Origin: Endozoicomonas ascidiicola
GTDB taxonomy: Bacteria; Pseudomonadota; Gammaproteobacteria; Pseudomonadales; Endozoicomonadaceae
Reading direction: 5' to 3'
NCBI RefSeq assembly: GCF_001646945.1
Contig: NZ_LUTV01000010.1
Location: forward strand, 98,689 to 150,869
Length of the DNA stretch: 52,181 nt
Shown piece after piece: positions 1 through 8,616 of this stretch (position 1 is the stretch's first letter; every line of letters begins with the position of its first letter). The notes below the pieces were generated by a model, which had not been told where the DNA came from, ran no database searches, and saw only the letters and a program-made list of their open reading frames with translations. The position numbers and the translations under genes are program-made.

Positions 1-84
1 TTAGCCGACAGACTCCATACCAAGACGTCTCTTGACGAGGAGGAAGAGGTGCTCAGAAAACCGGTTAAGCCAAAACCAAAATAA
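1..84 (+). CDS. C-terminal end of an unidentified protein (left-edge partial)
   Basis: An open frame enters from the left edge and stops at TAA 82-84, leaving 27 codons. The peptide has an acidic run (DEEEE) and ends in a lysine-proline tail (KPVKPKPK), which reads like a flexible protein C-terminus. The family cannot be recognised. It lies in the same frame as the next gene, with only 15 nt between its stop and that gene's GTG start. It may therefore be the front part of one longer gene split by the TAA. Confidence 0.35.
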   Translation, partial: LADRLHTKTSLDEEEEVLRKPVKPKPK

Positions 85-99
85 AACCGATGGTTTCAA

Positions 100-1419
100 G
101 TGAGTTTTGGTTTAATTCGATCTGCAATACTTCAGGCCAGTGAAGAAAATGGTGCTGGCATCCAGTCATGGGAGGCTTTTACTCATACTCCCCCATCAGA
201 GGCTCAAGGCAATGGGTTCTGGACCTGGCTAGAAAAACCATCCAGCTGGATACCAGAAGCTCAGGGAGCTGCAGCAAAATACACTGAACAAGCCTGGATA
301 AAAGCACTAAACCTTGCGAAATCTCATCCGGAACAGCAGGTCATTGCCTACAAAGGCGGCTTTGGTGCTGGCAAAACCTCCCATGGCAAAGCGGAGTTTG
401 GAGATCAATTTTCGGGTAGTGTAGCGCCGGATAGCGCAAAGAGAGTTGTTCGTAAAGCACTACCCGTGTCGCACGCCACTGCACATACTCAGGGCTCAGA
501 TATGGCCTTTAAACTATTTAATGGTCTGATCAAACGCCCTATGGGCACCATCATTTATGATAGCTCCCTATCTTCCGCAGGCGATGTCAAAGATTTAAGC
601 AGAAAATCCTCAAACGCAGGCAAGCCGTTGAAAGTCATTGATATCACCAGAGACGATAAAGCAAGAGCTTTAGCCGTCCTGGCACGAGAAATAGATGGAG
701 AAGACCCAAGAATACCACTGAGTTTTATAGAGATGGGAGCCGAACGGGATAGAAAACAACGGCCTGATTGCATGAACGCCATTTTAGACAGTCAGCAAGT
801 TACTACCATTGAGTCAAAGTCAACGCCCAAAAAAAACAGACCACACACCTATGAATTTCATTGTGCCGATTCTCTTGGAGCTGATCGTCAGCTGGTATGC
901 ACCCTCAAATCGGGCAAGTCACCAATCTGGAATGAATCGCTTACAAAAGATGAAATTAATACACGATTAGCCAGTCAAGGCATAAAATTCAACACCGATA
1001 CTGATCGGTTTGAGCAACTAAATCCCAATGAGGTATGGAAAGACAAATTGAGAGACCAGTTAAAAAAACCTGTTCACGAGTTGATCCAAGGACTCTCTGA
1101 TGGAGAAGCAAAAATAAGACGCGCCTGCTTTTCAGAACGCTCTCTCCCTCTAAAGTTCAATCTGTATGAACTCACACCAAGAACACTTTATACGAAGTTA
1201 ACTGCCGATATTAGAAGCAAAATTTCAGTAGAAGCCTTTGAAGCCAGCTTTGAGCCACTTTCTGAACAAGAACGAATAGACACCCTCAAGCTCTTCCAAC
1301 AACCCATTAATACCGAAATAAGTACGACATACCTGGATCTGCCCGCTGTCGTAGCAATAGAATTGCATAGGGCTTTTCGTTCAACACCAGAGTGCTGGAA
1401 AACAAACAATAAATCTTGA
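100..1419 (+). CDS. P-loop NTPase with zeta-toxin-like kinase features
   Basis: A 439-residue protein. Residues 86-94 (GGFGAGKTS) form a Walker A loop. About 15 residues later comes APDSAKR, then an HTQGSD segment, then IIYDSSLSS. This order resembles zeta-toxin/PezT-type small-molecule kinases: P-loop, Asp-containing substrate segment, then a 'vivDgtlss'-like strand. The segments after residue ~270 are unrecognised. There is no signal peptide or membrane segment. The start is a GTG with no clear ribosome binding site, and the frame upstream is closed by TAA at 82-84, so the true N-terminus is doubtful. No antitoxin gene is visible beside it. It could be a phosphotransferase effector, a lone toxin or another P-loop kinase; family membership is inferred from motif order only. 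Confidence 0.6.
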   Translation: MSFGLIRSAILQASEENGAGIQSWEAFTHTPPSEAQGNGFWTWLEKPSSWIPEAQGAAAKYTEQAWIKALNLAKSHPEQQVIAYKGGFGAGKTSHGKAEFGDQFSGSVAPDSAKRVVRKALPVSHATAHTQGSDMAFKLFNGLIKRPMGTIIYDSSLSSAGDVKDLSRKSSNAGKPLKVIDITRDDKARALAVLAREIDGEDPRIPLSFIEMGAERDRKQRPDCMNAILDSQQVTTIESKSTPKKNRPHTYEFHCADSLGADRQLVCTLKSGKSPIWNESLTKDEINTRLASQGIKFNTDTDRFEQLNPNEVWKDKLRDQLKKPVHELIQGLSDGEAKIRRACFSERSLPLKFNLYELTPRTLYTKLTADIRSKISVEAFEASFEPLSEQERIDTLKLFQQPINTEISTTYLDLPAVVAIELHRAFRSTPECWKTNNKS

Positions 1420-1423
1420 ACAT

Positions 1424-1461
1424 AAAAAAGCCGGTTCATTTTAAAATGAACCGGCTTTTTT
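1424..1461. terminator. Bidirectional intrinsic terminator
   Basis: A perfect 38-nt palindrome with a GC-rich core (GCCGGTTCAT and its complement), flanked by A6 on the left and T6 on the right. It lies between the stop of the rightward P-loop gene and the stop of the leftward sspB, so it can end transcription from both sides. Confidence 0.93.
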
Positions 1462-1472
1462 ACCAGTAAACG

Positions 1473-1901
1473 TCACTTCACCACTTTAAGATGAGGTCGT
1501 CCTGGCTTAGGCGGTTTGGAAGGTTCATCCGTCGCTTCAGGCTCATCAGTTTCCGGCTCCTGAAACGCGTCTTCTTCCTCTTCATAGGGCTCAGTTTCAA
1601 ACACCATGCCCTGTCCATTCTCCTGAGCGTAGATAGCCATCAGGGCTGGAATCGGTACAACAATCGTCAGAGCGCGACCACCAAAGCGGCCATCAAACAT
1701 AACGAAGTCATTAGCGATATTCAGAGTTCGCACCGCAGTAGGGGAGATATTCAGAACAATCTGACCATCCTTAACATATTCCTGAGGTACCTCGACACCT
1801 GGTCGATGAGCATCCACCAGAATGTAAGGGGTACAATCATTATCAAGAATCCACTCGTACAACGCTCTGGCAATGTACGAACGACTACTGGTCATTGTCA
1901 T
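1473..1901 (-). CDS. sspB: ClpXP specificity-enhancing factor SspB
   Basis: A 142-residue adaptor that tethers ssrA-tagged proteins to the ClpXP protease. The N-terminal ~110 residues match the SspB fold (YEWILDNDCTPYILVDA; VVPIPALMAIYAQENGQGM). An acidic, proline-rich linker follows, then the C-terminal ClpX-binding tail PHLKVVK. The length is typical for gammaproteobacteria. The ATG has a GGAG ribosome site about 7 nt upstream, and a second ATG lies two codons in. It sits 67 nt downstream of sspA on the same strand, the usual sspAB order, so the two are probably co-transcribed. It ends at the bidirectional terminator. Confidence 0.96.
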   Translation of the reverse strand: MTMTSSRSYIARALYEWILDNDCTPYILVDAHRPGVEVPQEYVKDGQIVLNISPTAVRTLNIANDFVMFDGRFGGRALTIVVPIPALMAIYAQENGQGMVFETEPYEEEEDAFQEPETDEPEATDEPSKPPKPGRPHLKVVK

Positions 1902-1968
1902 ATCTATCTCCGGGCCACCACTCTATGCTCAGAACCTTTTGCGACAGCATTACTGATCACAAACACGC

Positions 1969-2598
1969 TTACTCGCGCATTTCCTTTTCAAACTCAGAAA
2001 GGCTTTCCTGGAATGATTCGCGCTCAAACAAGCGATCAGCATAGTCCAGAATTGACTTGCCCTGTTTCGGCAGCTCAACACCCAGAATCGGCAAACGCCA
2101 GAGAATCGGTGCAACGCAGCAATCAACCAGAGTGAACTCTTCACTCATAAAGAACGGCATTTCTGCAAAGATTGGCTCCACCGCCAACAGGCTTTCACGC
2201 AGCTCTTTACGAGCACGAGCCGCTGGCGTCTCTTTGGTCGCCGGATTCAGAATAGTGTCCACCAGGGCACACCAGTCTTTCTGAATACGGTGCATCATCA
2301 AACGGCTCTGGGCACGACTGACCGGATACACTGGCAACAGTGGTGGGTGCGGGAAACGCTCGTCAAGATACTCCATCATGACGTTTGGTTCATACAGAAC
2401 CAGCTCCCGATCAACCAGAGTCGGCACATTGTTATAAGGGTTCAGATCGGAAAGTTCCCTGGGTGGGTTTTCCGGGCTTACATTCTGAACATCAACAGCA
2501 ACGCCCTTCTCAGCAAGGACGATACGAACCCGGTGACAATAATGGTCAACTGGATCCGAGAAAAATATCATGGATGACTTTTTGGCAACTACGGCCAT
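1969..2598 (-). CDS. sspA: Stringent starvation protein A
   Basis: A 209-residue protein with a glutathione-S-transferase fold that binds RNA polymerase and alters promoter choice under starvation and acid stress. The N-terminal thioredoxin-like domain carries [20 protein letters not shown] and the [33 protein letters not shown] stretch typical of SspA. The C-terminal helical domain contains [15 protein letters not shown]. SspA proteins generally lack GST activity. It starts a two-gene sspA-sspB unit. In many relatives petABC lies upstream; here the upstream neighbour is a divergent OvoA gene, so sspA must use a promoter within 2599-3009. Confidence 0.96.
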   Translation of the reverse strand: MAVVAKKSSMIFFSDPVDHYCHRVRIVLAEKGVAVDVQNVSPENPPRELSDLNPYNNVPTLVDRELVLYEPNVMMEYLDERFPHPPLLPVYPVSRAQSRLMMHRIQKDWCALVDTILNPATKETPAARARKELRESLLAVEPIFAEMPFFMSEEFTLVDCCVAPILWRLPILGVELPKQGKSILDYADRLFERESFQESLSEFEKEMRE

Positions 2599-3009
2599 GA
2601 AGTACCCCCGCCTTCATGAAAAGGATGAGAGAATTCGGCAACAATCCCTACCGATCGGTCATTAGCAACTTTTCTAACCACTGCTGATCACTGATCGATG
2701 GGCAATTCAGCCGCCCGTGAAATAACGGTGTATCATAGCAAACTTTGCCTACATCATCATAGCCCTGCTTGCGTCAATTCCGAAAGATTCCTCCGAAACA
2801 CCGTTATTCCCCCAACCAATCTACTTACCTCACCATGCAGAGGGGGAAATACTCATCAAAAAGCCTATTCTGAAACCGTTTCTTCATTTGCACCGTATAG
2901 GCTGATCTGATAACCATTAGTGATAAGAAAAATAACTACGTATGGAAACACGTCATTGAAGCCGGATCTTCCGCCGAGCATCACCTGACACTCAACGAGG
3001 ATAAATCCC
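2599..3009. other. Divergent intergenic region sspA / ovoA
   Basis: About 410 nt between two divergently transcribed genes, so it must hold both promoters. No open frame with a ribosome site and a recognisable product was found. AGGATAAATCCC just before 3010 supplies the ribosome site for the TTG start of the OvoA gene. Confidence 0.6.
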
Positions 3010-5148
3010 TTGGATATTACTGCCAGCACCCTTGATAACACCAACACCGAAGCGATCACTCGCACGCCGATACTGAACACAGGCACCCCAGAAGCAAAAC
3101 GCAGTGAGCTGCTGAATTACTTTCAGGCCACCTGTGATCAATACGAGCAACTCTTCCAAACTCTGGCCAAAGAGGATGCCTGGTTTGAAAAAGCCATCCC
3201 CCTGCGTCACCCGCTGATTTTTTATTACGGCCATACCGCCGCTTTTTTCGTCAACAAGTTAATGACTGCCAAGCTAATTTCGGAGCGTGTAGATCCTTAC
3301 ATTGAATCCACTGTTGCCATCGGTGTGGATGAAATGTCCTGGGATGATCTGGATGATAAAAATTACCGCTGGCCCTCTGTGAAACAGGTTCACGAGTATC
3401 GTCAGAAAGTGCGGGCAGTGGTGTGCGATTTTATAGAGTCAATGCCCATTGAAATGCCCATCCACTGGGAAAGCCCGGCATGGATTATCCTGATGGGCAT
3501 TGAGCATGAGCGCATTCATCTGGAAACTTCGTCGGTACTTATTCGCCAACTCCCGATCTCATGGGTCACTGCAAATGATGATTGGGCACCCTGCCCAGAA
3601 ACCGATATAGCCCCCGAAAACCGTTTGATTAATGTGCCAGGGCAATCCCTAAAACTCGGCAAAGATTACGATAACGAGCTTTACGGCTGGGACAATGAAT
3701 ACGGCCGTTTCGAGGTAAATGTCGCACCTTTCAAGGCCAGTGAGTTTCTGGTGAGCAATCAGGAATTCAAAACCTTTATGGACGCCGAAGGCTACGACAC
3801 CGAACGATGGTGGACCGATGAAGGCTGGGCCTGGGCCACCTTCAGCAAAACCCGCCACCCCGAGTTCTGGGTATCGGATGGCAAGAATTATCGCTATCGC
3901 ACAATGCTCGAAGAAATAGAAATGCCCTGGAACTGGCCCGTGGATGTCAATTGCCACGAAGCACAGGCTTTTTGTCGCTGGAAATCGGAAGTCAGCGGGA
4001 AGCAGATTCAACTGCCCAGCGAAGCGGAGTGGTATTGTCTGCGGGAGTCTATCGATACCGACCAACCCTATTGGGATACAGCACCGGGCAACATCAATTT
4101 GGAATACTGGTCATCCTCCTGTCCGGTGGATCGTTTTCGTACCGGCGACTTCTGCGATGTTATTGGCAATGTCTGGCAATGGACGGGCACGCCCATCGAT
4201 GGCTACGACGGATTTCGGGTTCACCCTTGCTACGATGATTTTTCCACCCCGACCTTTGACGGCCGGCACAACCTGATCAAAGGTGGCTCATGGATTTCCA
4301 CCGGCAACTACGCTATCAAAGATTCTCGCTACGCCTTTCGAAGGCACTTCTTTCAACATGCAGGTTTCCGATACGTGGAGTCCACCGCCGTGACCGATAC
4401 TTCTGATAATCCCTACGAAACTGATGAACTGGTTGCGCAGTATCTGGCCTTCCACTTTGGAGAAGACTATTTCAATGTCACCAACTACCCCAATGCCTGC
4501 GCACAAATCTGTCTTGAAGCCTCAAAGAGCACTGCGCAAACACGAGCACTGGATCTTGGCTGTTCAGTCGGCCGAACCAGTTTCGAGTTAGCCAGGGATT
4601 TTCAACACGTCGACGGCATCGATTTTTCAGCTCGTTTTATTTCTGCGGCCGTAGAGCTTCAGGAAAAAGGCAAAGTTCGCTACTTCATCCCAACGGAAGG
4701 TGAACTGGGCGATTACGCCGTTGCCGATATTACTGAACTGGGCTTCGATGATATTGATATAGGCCGAATCCGTTTTACTCAGGGTGACGCTTGCAATCTG
4801 AAACCCATTTACAACGATTACGACCTGATTTTTGCGGGCAACCTGATTGACAGGCTCAACAATCCAACACAGTTTCTCAGCACAATCCACGAACGACTTC
4901 GCCCCGGTGGCATTTTGGTGATTACGTCACCCTACACCTGGCTGGAAGAATACACACCGAAAAAGAATTGGCTTGGTGGAATACGGGAAAATGGTGAGGC
5001 TGTGGACACCTACACCGGATTACAAAGAGTGCTAAACGAACACTTTGAAGAGGTGCAAGCGCCTCAGGACGTGCCTTTTGTCATCCGTGAGACAGCACGA
5101 AAATATCAGCACAGCGTGGCACAGTGTACTGTCTGGCAAAAAAAATAG
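3010..5148 (+). CDS. ovoA: OvoA: 5-histidylcysteine sulfoxide synthase fused to mercaptohistidine N-methyltransferase
   Basis: A 712-residue enzyme of ovothiol A biosynthesis. It joins cysteine to C5 of histidine using non-heme iron and O2, and the C-terminal domain methylates the imidazole nitrogen. The N-terminal DinB-like domain carries the iron-ligand signature H166-ERI-H170-L-E172, with a further candidate His75. The middle formylglycine-generating/sulfatase-modifying domain spans roughly residues 200-455 and ends in LIKGGSWIST...YAFRRHFFQHAGFRY. The methyltransferase domain begins near residue 490, with SAM motif LDLGCSVG at 514-521. The start is TTG: the frame is closed by TGA at 2986-2988 and no ATG lies early, while a GAGGA site lies about 9 nt upstream. 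Ovothiol is a strong antioxidant thiol. A convergent hairpin follows. Confidence 0.94.
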   Translation: MDITASTLDNTNTEAITRTPILNTGTPEAKRSELLNYFQATCDQYEQLFQTLAKEDAWFEKAIPLRHPLIFYYGHTAAFFVNKLMTAKLISERVDPYIESTVAIGVDEMSWDDLDDKNYRWPSVKQVHEYRQKVRAVVCDFIESMPIEMPIHWESPAWIILMGIEHERIHLETSSVLIRQLPISWVTANDDWAPCPETDIAPENRLINVPGQSLKLGKDYDNELYGWDNEYGRFEVNVAPFKASEFLVSNQEFKTFMDAEGYDTERWWTDEGWAWATFSKTRHPEFWVSDGKNYRYRTMLEEIEMPWNWPVDVNCHEAQAFCRWKSEVSGKQIQLPSEAEWYCLRESIDTDQPYWDTAPGNINLEYWSSSCPVDRFRTGDFCDVIGNVWQWTGTPIDGYDGFRVHPCYDDFSTPTFDGRHNLIKGGSWISTGNYAIKDSRYAFRRHFFQHAGFRYVESTAVTDTSDNPYETDELVAQYLAFHFGEDYFNVTNYPNACAQICLEASKSTAQTRALDLGCSVGRTSFELARDFQHVDGIDFSARFISAAVELQEKGKVRYFIPTEGELGDYAVADITELGFDDIDIGRIRFTQGDACNLKPIYNDYDLIFAGNLIDRLNNPTQFLSTIHERLRPGGILVITSPYTWLEEYTPKKNWLGGIRENGEAVDTYTGLQRVLNEHFEEVQAPQDVPFVIRETARKYQHSVAQCTVWQKK

Positions 5149-5152
5149 GCTT

Positions 5153-5197
5153 CATTAATGAATAAGGGCAACGTGCTGCTGCCCTTATTCATTAATG
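5153..5197. terminator. Hairpin between convergent ovoA and tusA
   Basis: Two perfect 18-nt inverted arms (5153-5170 and 5180-5197) flank a 9-nt loop. The right arm includes the tusA stop codon at 5192-5194. There is no clear T tract on the ovoA side, so its termination strength is uncertain, but the position between two convergent stops fits a shared terminator. Confidence 0.7.
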
Positions 5198-5452
5198 CTC
5201 TCGCTTACGAATCCAGAAAACATACTGATTATCCTGCTCATTCTGGTCCAACAAAGGATGATCCAGAAAATTGCAGAACTTCGGAATATCTCTTTGGGTA
5301 GAAGGGTCTGTGGCAATCACTCTGACCACTTCGCCACTTTTCATATCCCGAATCTTATTGTGCAACATCATCACCGGCTCCGGGCAAAACAGGCCGCAGG
5401 TATCCAGCTCATGATGCACTTCAAACGCTTCATTTTTTACAACAGCCGTCAT
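5192..5452 (-). CDS. tusA: Sulfur carrier protein TusA
   Basis: An 86-residue TusA/SirA-like carrier that passes persulfide sulfur in tRNA 2-thiouridine synthesis and general sulfur trafficking. The signature [10 protein letters not shown] holds the active cysteine C23 of the CPxP motif, with C19 just before it. [15 protein letters not shown] is also typical of TusA. The ATG at 5452 was chosen; a GTG at 5470 would add six residues, but neither has a strong ribosome site. It lies convergent to ovoA. Confidence 0.93.
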   Translation of the reverse strand: MTAVVKNEAFEVHHELDTCGLFCPEPVMMLHNKIRDMKSGEVVRVIATDPSTQRDIPKFCNFLDHPLLDQNEQDNQYVFWIRKREH

Positions 5453-5504
5453 ATCAGACTCATTACACACTTAAGGGAGAAGAAATAAAGAATTTACCAA
5501 ACAC

Positions 5505-5712
5505 CCGTCATTCCCACGTAGGTGGGAATCCACCACGAACAGTGGATCCCCGCCTTCGAGGCTGTTGCAAAAGCCCAAACATCTCGTTCCCATGCTCCGC
5601 GTGGGAATGCATACCTCTTAATTTTCAAAGAGATAGATGTATGGGTTCCCACGCAAAGCATGGGAACCAGTGCTTTTGCGACAGCCTCCTTCGCGGGGAT
5701 GACGATGGGATG
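5505..5712. repeat. Nested palindromic interspersed repeat
   Basis: A roughly 208-nt imperfect palindrome built of nested units. The outer units are GTCATTCCCAC-type at 5508 and GGGATGACG-type at 5697. The middle arms around GGCTGTTGCAAAAGC (5560-5574) and GCTTTTGCGACAGCC (5672-5686) pair with one mismatch. The inner arms around TTCCCATGCTCCGCGTGGGAA (from 5587) and TTCCCACGCAAAGCATGGGAA (from 5646) also pair. The inner 33-nt unit at 5583-5615 recurs, with one mismatch and in inverse orientation, at 14018-14050. It lies between the tusA start and the MATE gene end and contains no gene. It looks like a REP/MITE-type element, perhaps one inserted inside another. Confidence 0.85.
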
Positions 5713-5740
5713 AAACTGAATGCCTCTCCCTTAGTATCTC

Positions 5741-7102
5741 TCAAACCAGTTCCTGCCGGTGGGCAAACCACCTATCCCGAGCGCTGAATCGTCGGAAGAC
5801 CCAAATCAGGCCAACACCTCGCGCGCCCATAAACAGGGTATAAGCCAGCCACAACCCCTGATTCCCCAGCCCTTTAAAGGCAAACCACAAGGGAAGGAAC
5901 ACCAGAACCGTAGCCGCCAGCATCGTGTGCTGCATCATATCGGTTCTGACGGCACCAATAAAGACGCCATCCAGCCAGAAACACCAGACAGCAATCAGCG
6001 GCATCACCACCAACCATGGCAGATAAACCGATGCTTGATCCACCACTTCTGGAATATCGGTCAACAGCCCCAGCAAGGCATGACCACCAACGCCCAGAAT
6101 AAGGCAGAATAAACCACCGCAGATCAGGGAACACCAACCCGTCACCCGGATCACTTGCGCAAACAGTTTACGATCTTTTCTTCCGATGGCTTCACCGGTC
6201 AGCGCTTCTGCTGCATGAGCAAAACCATCTAGGCCATTAGAAATCAACACCATCAAATTTAATAACAGGGCATTAGCGGCCAGAATGTCATCGCCGAGCC
6301 GAGCACCCTGGGCAGTGAAGAAACTCTGAACAAACAACAGACACAGAGTTCGTACAAATAAGTGGCGATTCAACAACACCAGCCGGCGGAACCCAACGGC
6401 ATCCAGCAGCATCGCCCATGAAAACTGGCCGCCGGTTTCCTGAAGTGTTCGATTTACAATGTATAACCCACCAGCCAGTGCCATATAATCCGCAATCACG
6501 GTGGCCAACGCAGCGCCCTGTGTCGCCCAGCCAAGCCCGAGCACAAACCAGAGATCCAGCACAATATTGACCACATTACCCAGCACCAGAATAAACAGCG
6601 GGCCTTTGGGTTTCTGTATTCCGATCAGCCAACCAATCAACGCATAGTTAATCAATACTGCCGGCGCGGAAAAAATACGGGCGGAGAAATAGATGTCAGC
6701 CTGCCGGGCAACCACAGCACTGGCATCAAAATAAGGCAGCACCACTGAAAAGATCGGTGACGAAAAGAGAATCAACAACACCCCAATCGCTGCAGCACAA
6801 GCCACGGACTGCAACAGCCATTTTCGGCAGGCATCTCGATCACCACGACCTTTTGCCTGAGCCACCAGGCCGGTCGTCCCCATCCGCAAAAAACCAAATG
6901 CCCAAAACACCATGCTGAACAAGGTTGCAGCAATGGCAACACCGCCTAAATATTCAGGTGAAGGCAGGTGACCCAGCACCGCTGAATCCACTAAACCAAG
7001 CAGTGGGACTGAAATATTTGAAACGATTGCTGGCCAGGCAAAGTACCAGACTTTACGCCTTATAGAAAAAGACAACGCAGCAGCCTCACTGAATCTAATC
7101 AT
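5741..7102 (-). CDS. dinF: MATE-family efflux transporter, DinF-like
   Basis: A 453-residue integral membrane protein with about 12 predicted helices. MATE transporters export drugs and metabolites in exchange for H+ or Na+. The N-terminal WPAIVSNISVPLLGLVDSAVLGHL and the FLRMGTTGLVAQAKGRGD loop are typical of the DinF branch, as is FWLDGVFIGAVRT in the second half. The length is normal. ATG at 7102 is taken as the start in place of the TTG one codon earlier. No strong ribosome site is seen. The substrate cannot be told. It lies in the same direction as, and downstream of, the RING-H2 gene, with a gap of about 47 nt. Confidence 0.9.
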   Translation of the reverse strand: MIRFSEAAALSFSIRRKVWYFAWPAIVSNISVPLLGLVDSAVLGHLPSPEYLGGVAIAATLFSMVFWAFGFLRMGTTGLVAQAKGRGDRDACRKWLLQSVACAAAIGVLLILFSSPIFSVVLPYFDASAVVARQADIYFSARIFSAPAVLINYALIGWLIGIQKPKGPLFILVLGNVVNIVLDLWFVLGLGWATQGAALATVIADYMALAGGLYIVNRTLQETGGQFSWAMLLDAVGFRRLVLLNRHLFVRTLCLLFVQSFFTAQGARLGDDILAANALLLNLMVLISNGLDGFAHAAEALTGEAIGRKDRKLFAQVIRVTGWCSLICGGLFCLILGVGGHALLGLLTDIPEVVDQASVYLPWLVVMPLIAVWCFWLDGVFIGAVRTDMMQHTMLAATVLVFLPLWFAFKGLGNQGLWLAYTLFMGARGVGLIWVFRRFSARDRWFAHRQELV

Positions 7103-7149
7103 CAAAAAAGCATTCTAGTTTTTTCACCGCCCGATCAAAATAGTAAAAT

Positions 7150-8415
7150 TCAACCTTGCAAATTCAACTTTCTCATAGCTTGTCGTATATCCTCTCGCTC
7201 TTTTTCTGCTTCCTCAAAAATAACATCCGCCTGATTTGCAACAACACCAGCCTTTAATTTATGATGACTTTCGCCACAACTTGCAATTATCGCCATGCGT
7301 TCTTTAATGGTCGTGAACGTAGACTGATCCAACATCATAGAACTTATCTTTTCAGAAGAATCACGCAGCATATTTTCGAATTTTGCGCTCTGCAGCGCTG
7401 GCAATCTTGCATCCAATTTTCGGGCTTTTTCGCGAATTTCGTTATCATTGCTGCCTTTAGCAAATATCAAATCATCTAACGCTTGAAGGATCGTTTTTCC
7501 ATCGACTATTGACTCATTCTCCAGAACCTCACTGGCATTGAGCAAGCACGCTTTTGCCAACAACACCTCAACTTCTTTAAAACCCTCACTATAAACGGTT
7601 CTCAAGTGTTGCAATACGGGTTCTGACATCTTTCCGGTCTTTAGCAAATGCAATGAATGCAGGTAAGTCATTCGAAAATAGCTCTGAACTATCACTTCAT
7701 TCGCTGGATATTCTCCCACTATTTTTCGTAGTTCATCTATTAACTCGATGGATCCAAGCTCCAGACATCTCTCCAGCTTCTTTAATCGAATACGGCAATC
7801 GAGCATACGAAGCTGTTCGATCTCATACTCGCAATCCCAGCCATAATTCTCGGCCTCATAAAACGCATCCATAGCGAGCTCACGGTCAAATCCGGGTATG
7901 CCCCCTTCATACCCGCGCTTATACTCCTGTCCAATCCAATATTGGGACTTCGCATAAAGCTCCCTATAACCACCCCCTTTGCCTACCAATCCCAATAGCG
8001 CCTCCGCATCGTGGGCAAAAGAACAAAGATTGTCGAGATTAAGACATTCGTCACCTGCAGTTATCCTGACAACCCATTCAAGCACCTTATGGAAAGCATT
8101 TTTTCTGCCCCCCCATTCCTTAACATAAGGTTCGACATCCTCAACTCTGCCAATGTCTCTTTGACAAATATCACAGTGGATGATTGAGCTTCCCTCCTTA
8201 TCTCGCATTTTCAATTCCAGACACTCTAAATGCATCAGGTGGGGGCCTTCACATCTGCCAACACCAACAACACCCAAAGATCTGTACTGCCATGTTGTCA
8301 GGCTCTGAAGATATATCTGAGCATCATCCAAAAATGGTTCTTTACAAATAGAGCAACTCTTTTCTATATTTTCATCAAAAGGGGCCTGATAAACAGGTGC
8401 TGCTGAAACGGGCAT
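7150..8415 (-). CDS. RING-H2 finger protein, candidate ubiquitin-ligase-like effector
   Basis: A 421-residue protein with no full-length match that I recognise. Near its N-terminus it has a complete RING-H2 ligand pattern: C21-x2-C24, C55-x3-H59-x2-H62-x2-C65, C81-x2-C84. RING-H2 fingers bind two zinc ions and recruit ubiquitin E2 enzymes in eukaryotes. The remaining ~330 residues are helical, with Sel1/TPR-like stretches (YWIGQEYKRGYEGG, FDRELAMDAFYEAENYGW). ATG 8415 was chosen because it has an AAGG site 6 nt upstream and the finger starts soon after. The frame could be extended to a TTG at 8631, but that would overlap the divergent peroxidase start. Base composition is AT-richer than its neighbours. 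It is probably an acquired eukaryote-like gene; a role inside host cells is inference. Confidence 0.75.
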   Translation of the reverse strand: MPVSAAPVYQAPFDENIEKSCSICKEPFLDDAQIYLQSLTTWQYRSLGVVGVGRCEGPHLMHLECLELKMRDKEGSSIIHCDICQRDIGRVEDVEPYVKEWGGRKNAFHKVLEWVVRITAGDECLNLDNLCSFAHDAEALLGLVGKGGGYRELYAKSQYWIGQEYKRGYEGGIPGFDRELAMDAFYEAENYGWDCEYEIEQLRMLDCRIRLKKLERCLELGSIELIDELRKIVGEYPANEVIVQSYFRMTYLHSLHLLKTGKMSEPVLQHLRTVYSEGFKEVEVLLAKACLLNASEVLENESIVDGKTILQALDDLIFAKGSNDNEIREKARKLDARLPALQSAKFENMLRDSSEKISSMMLDQSTFTTIKERMAIIASCGESHHKLKAGVVANQADVIFEEAEKEREDIRQAMRKLNLQG

Positions 8416-8616
8416 ATAAAACCTTATCTGATACCAATAAATATGCTCAGTATGGACAACTCGTTTTATAATTTGTTCAAACAAATATCCACCATATTGA
8501 TTTCTAAAAATTATAATTTTACGATTCACCCGTTGAATGATGGATAAACAATCAACTAAATATTCAGGCTTGACCTGACGCCCCAGCAAAGCAGTAAAAA
8601 CCTTAAGGCTATAACC

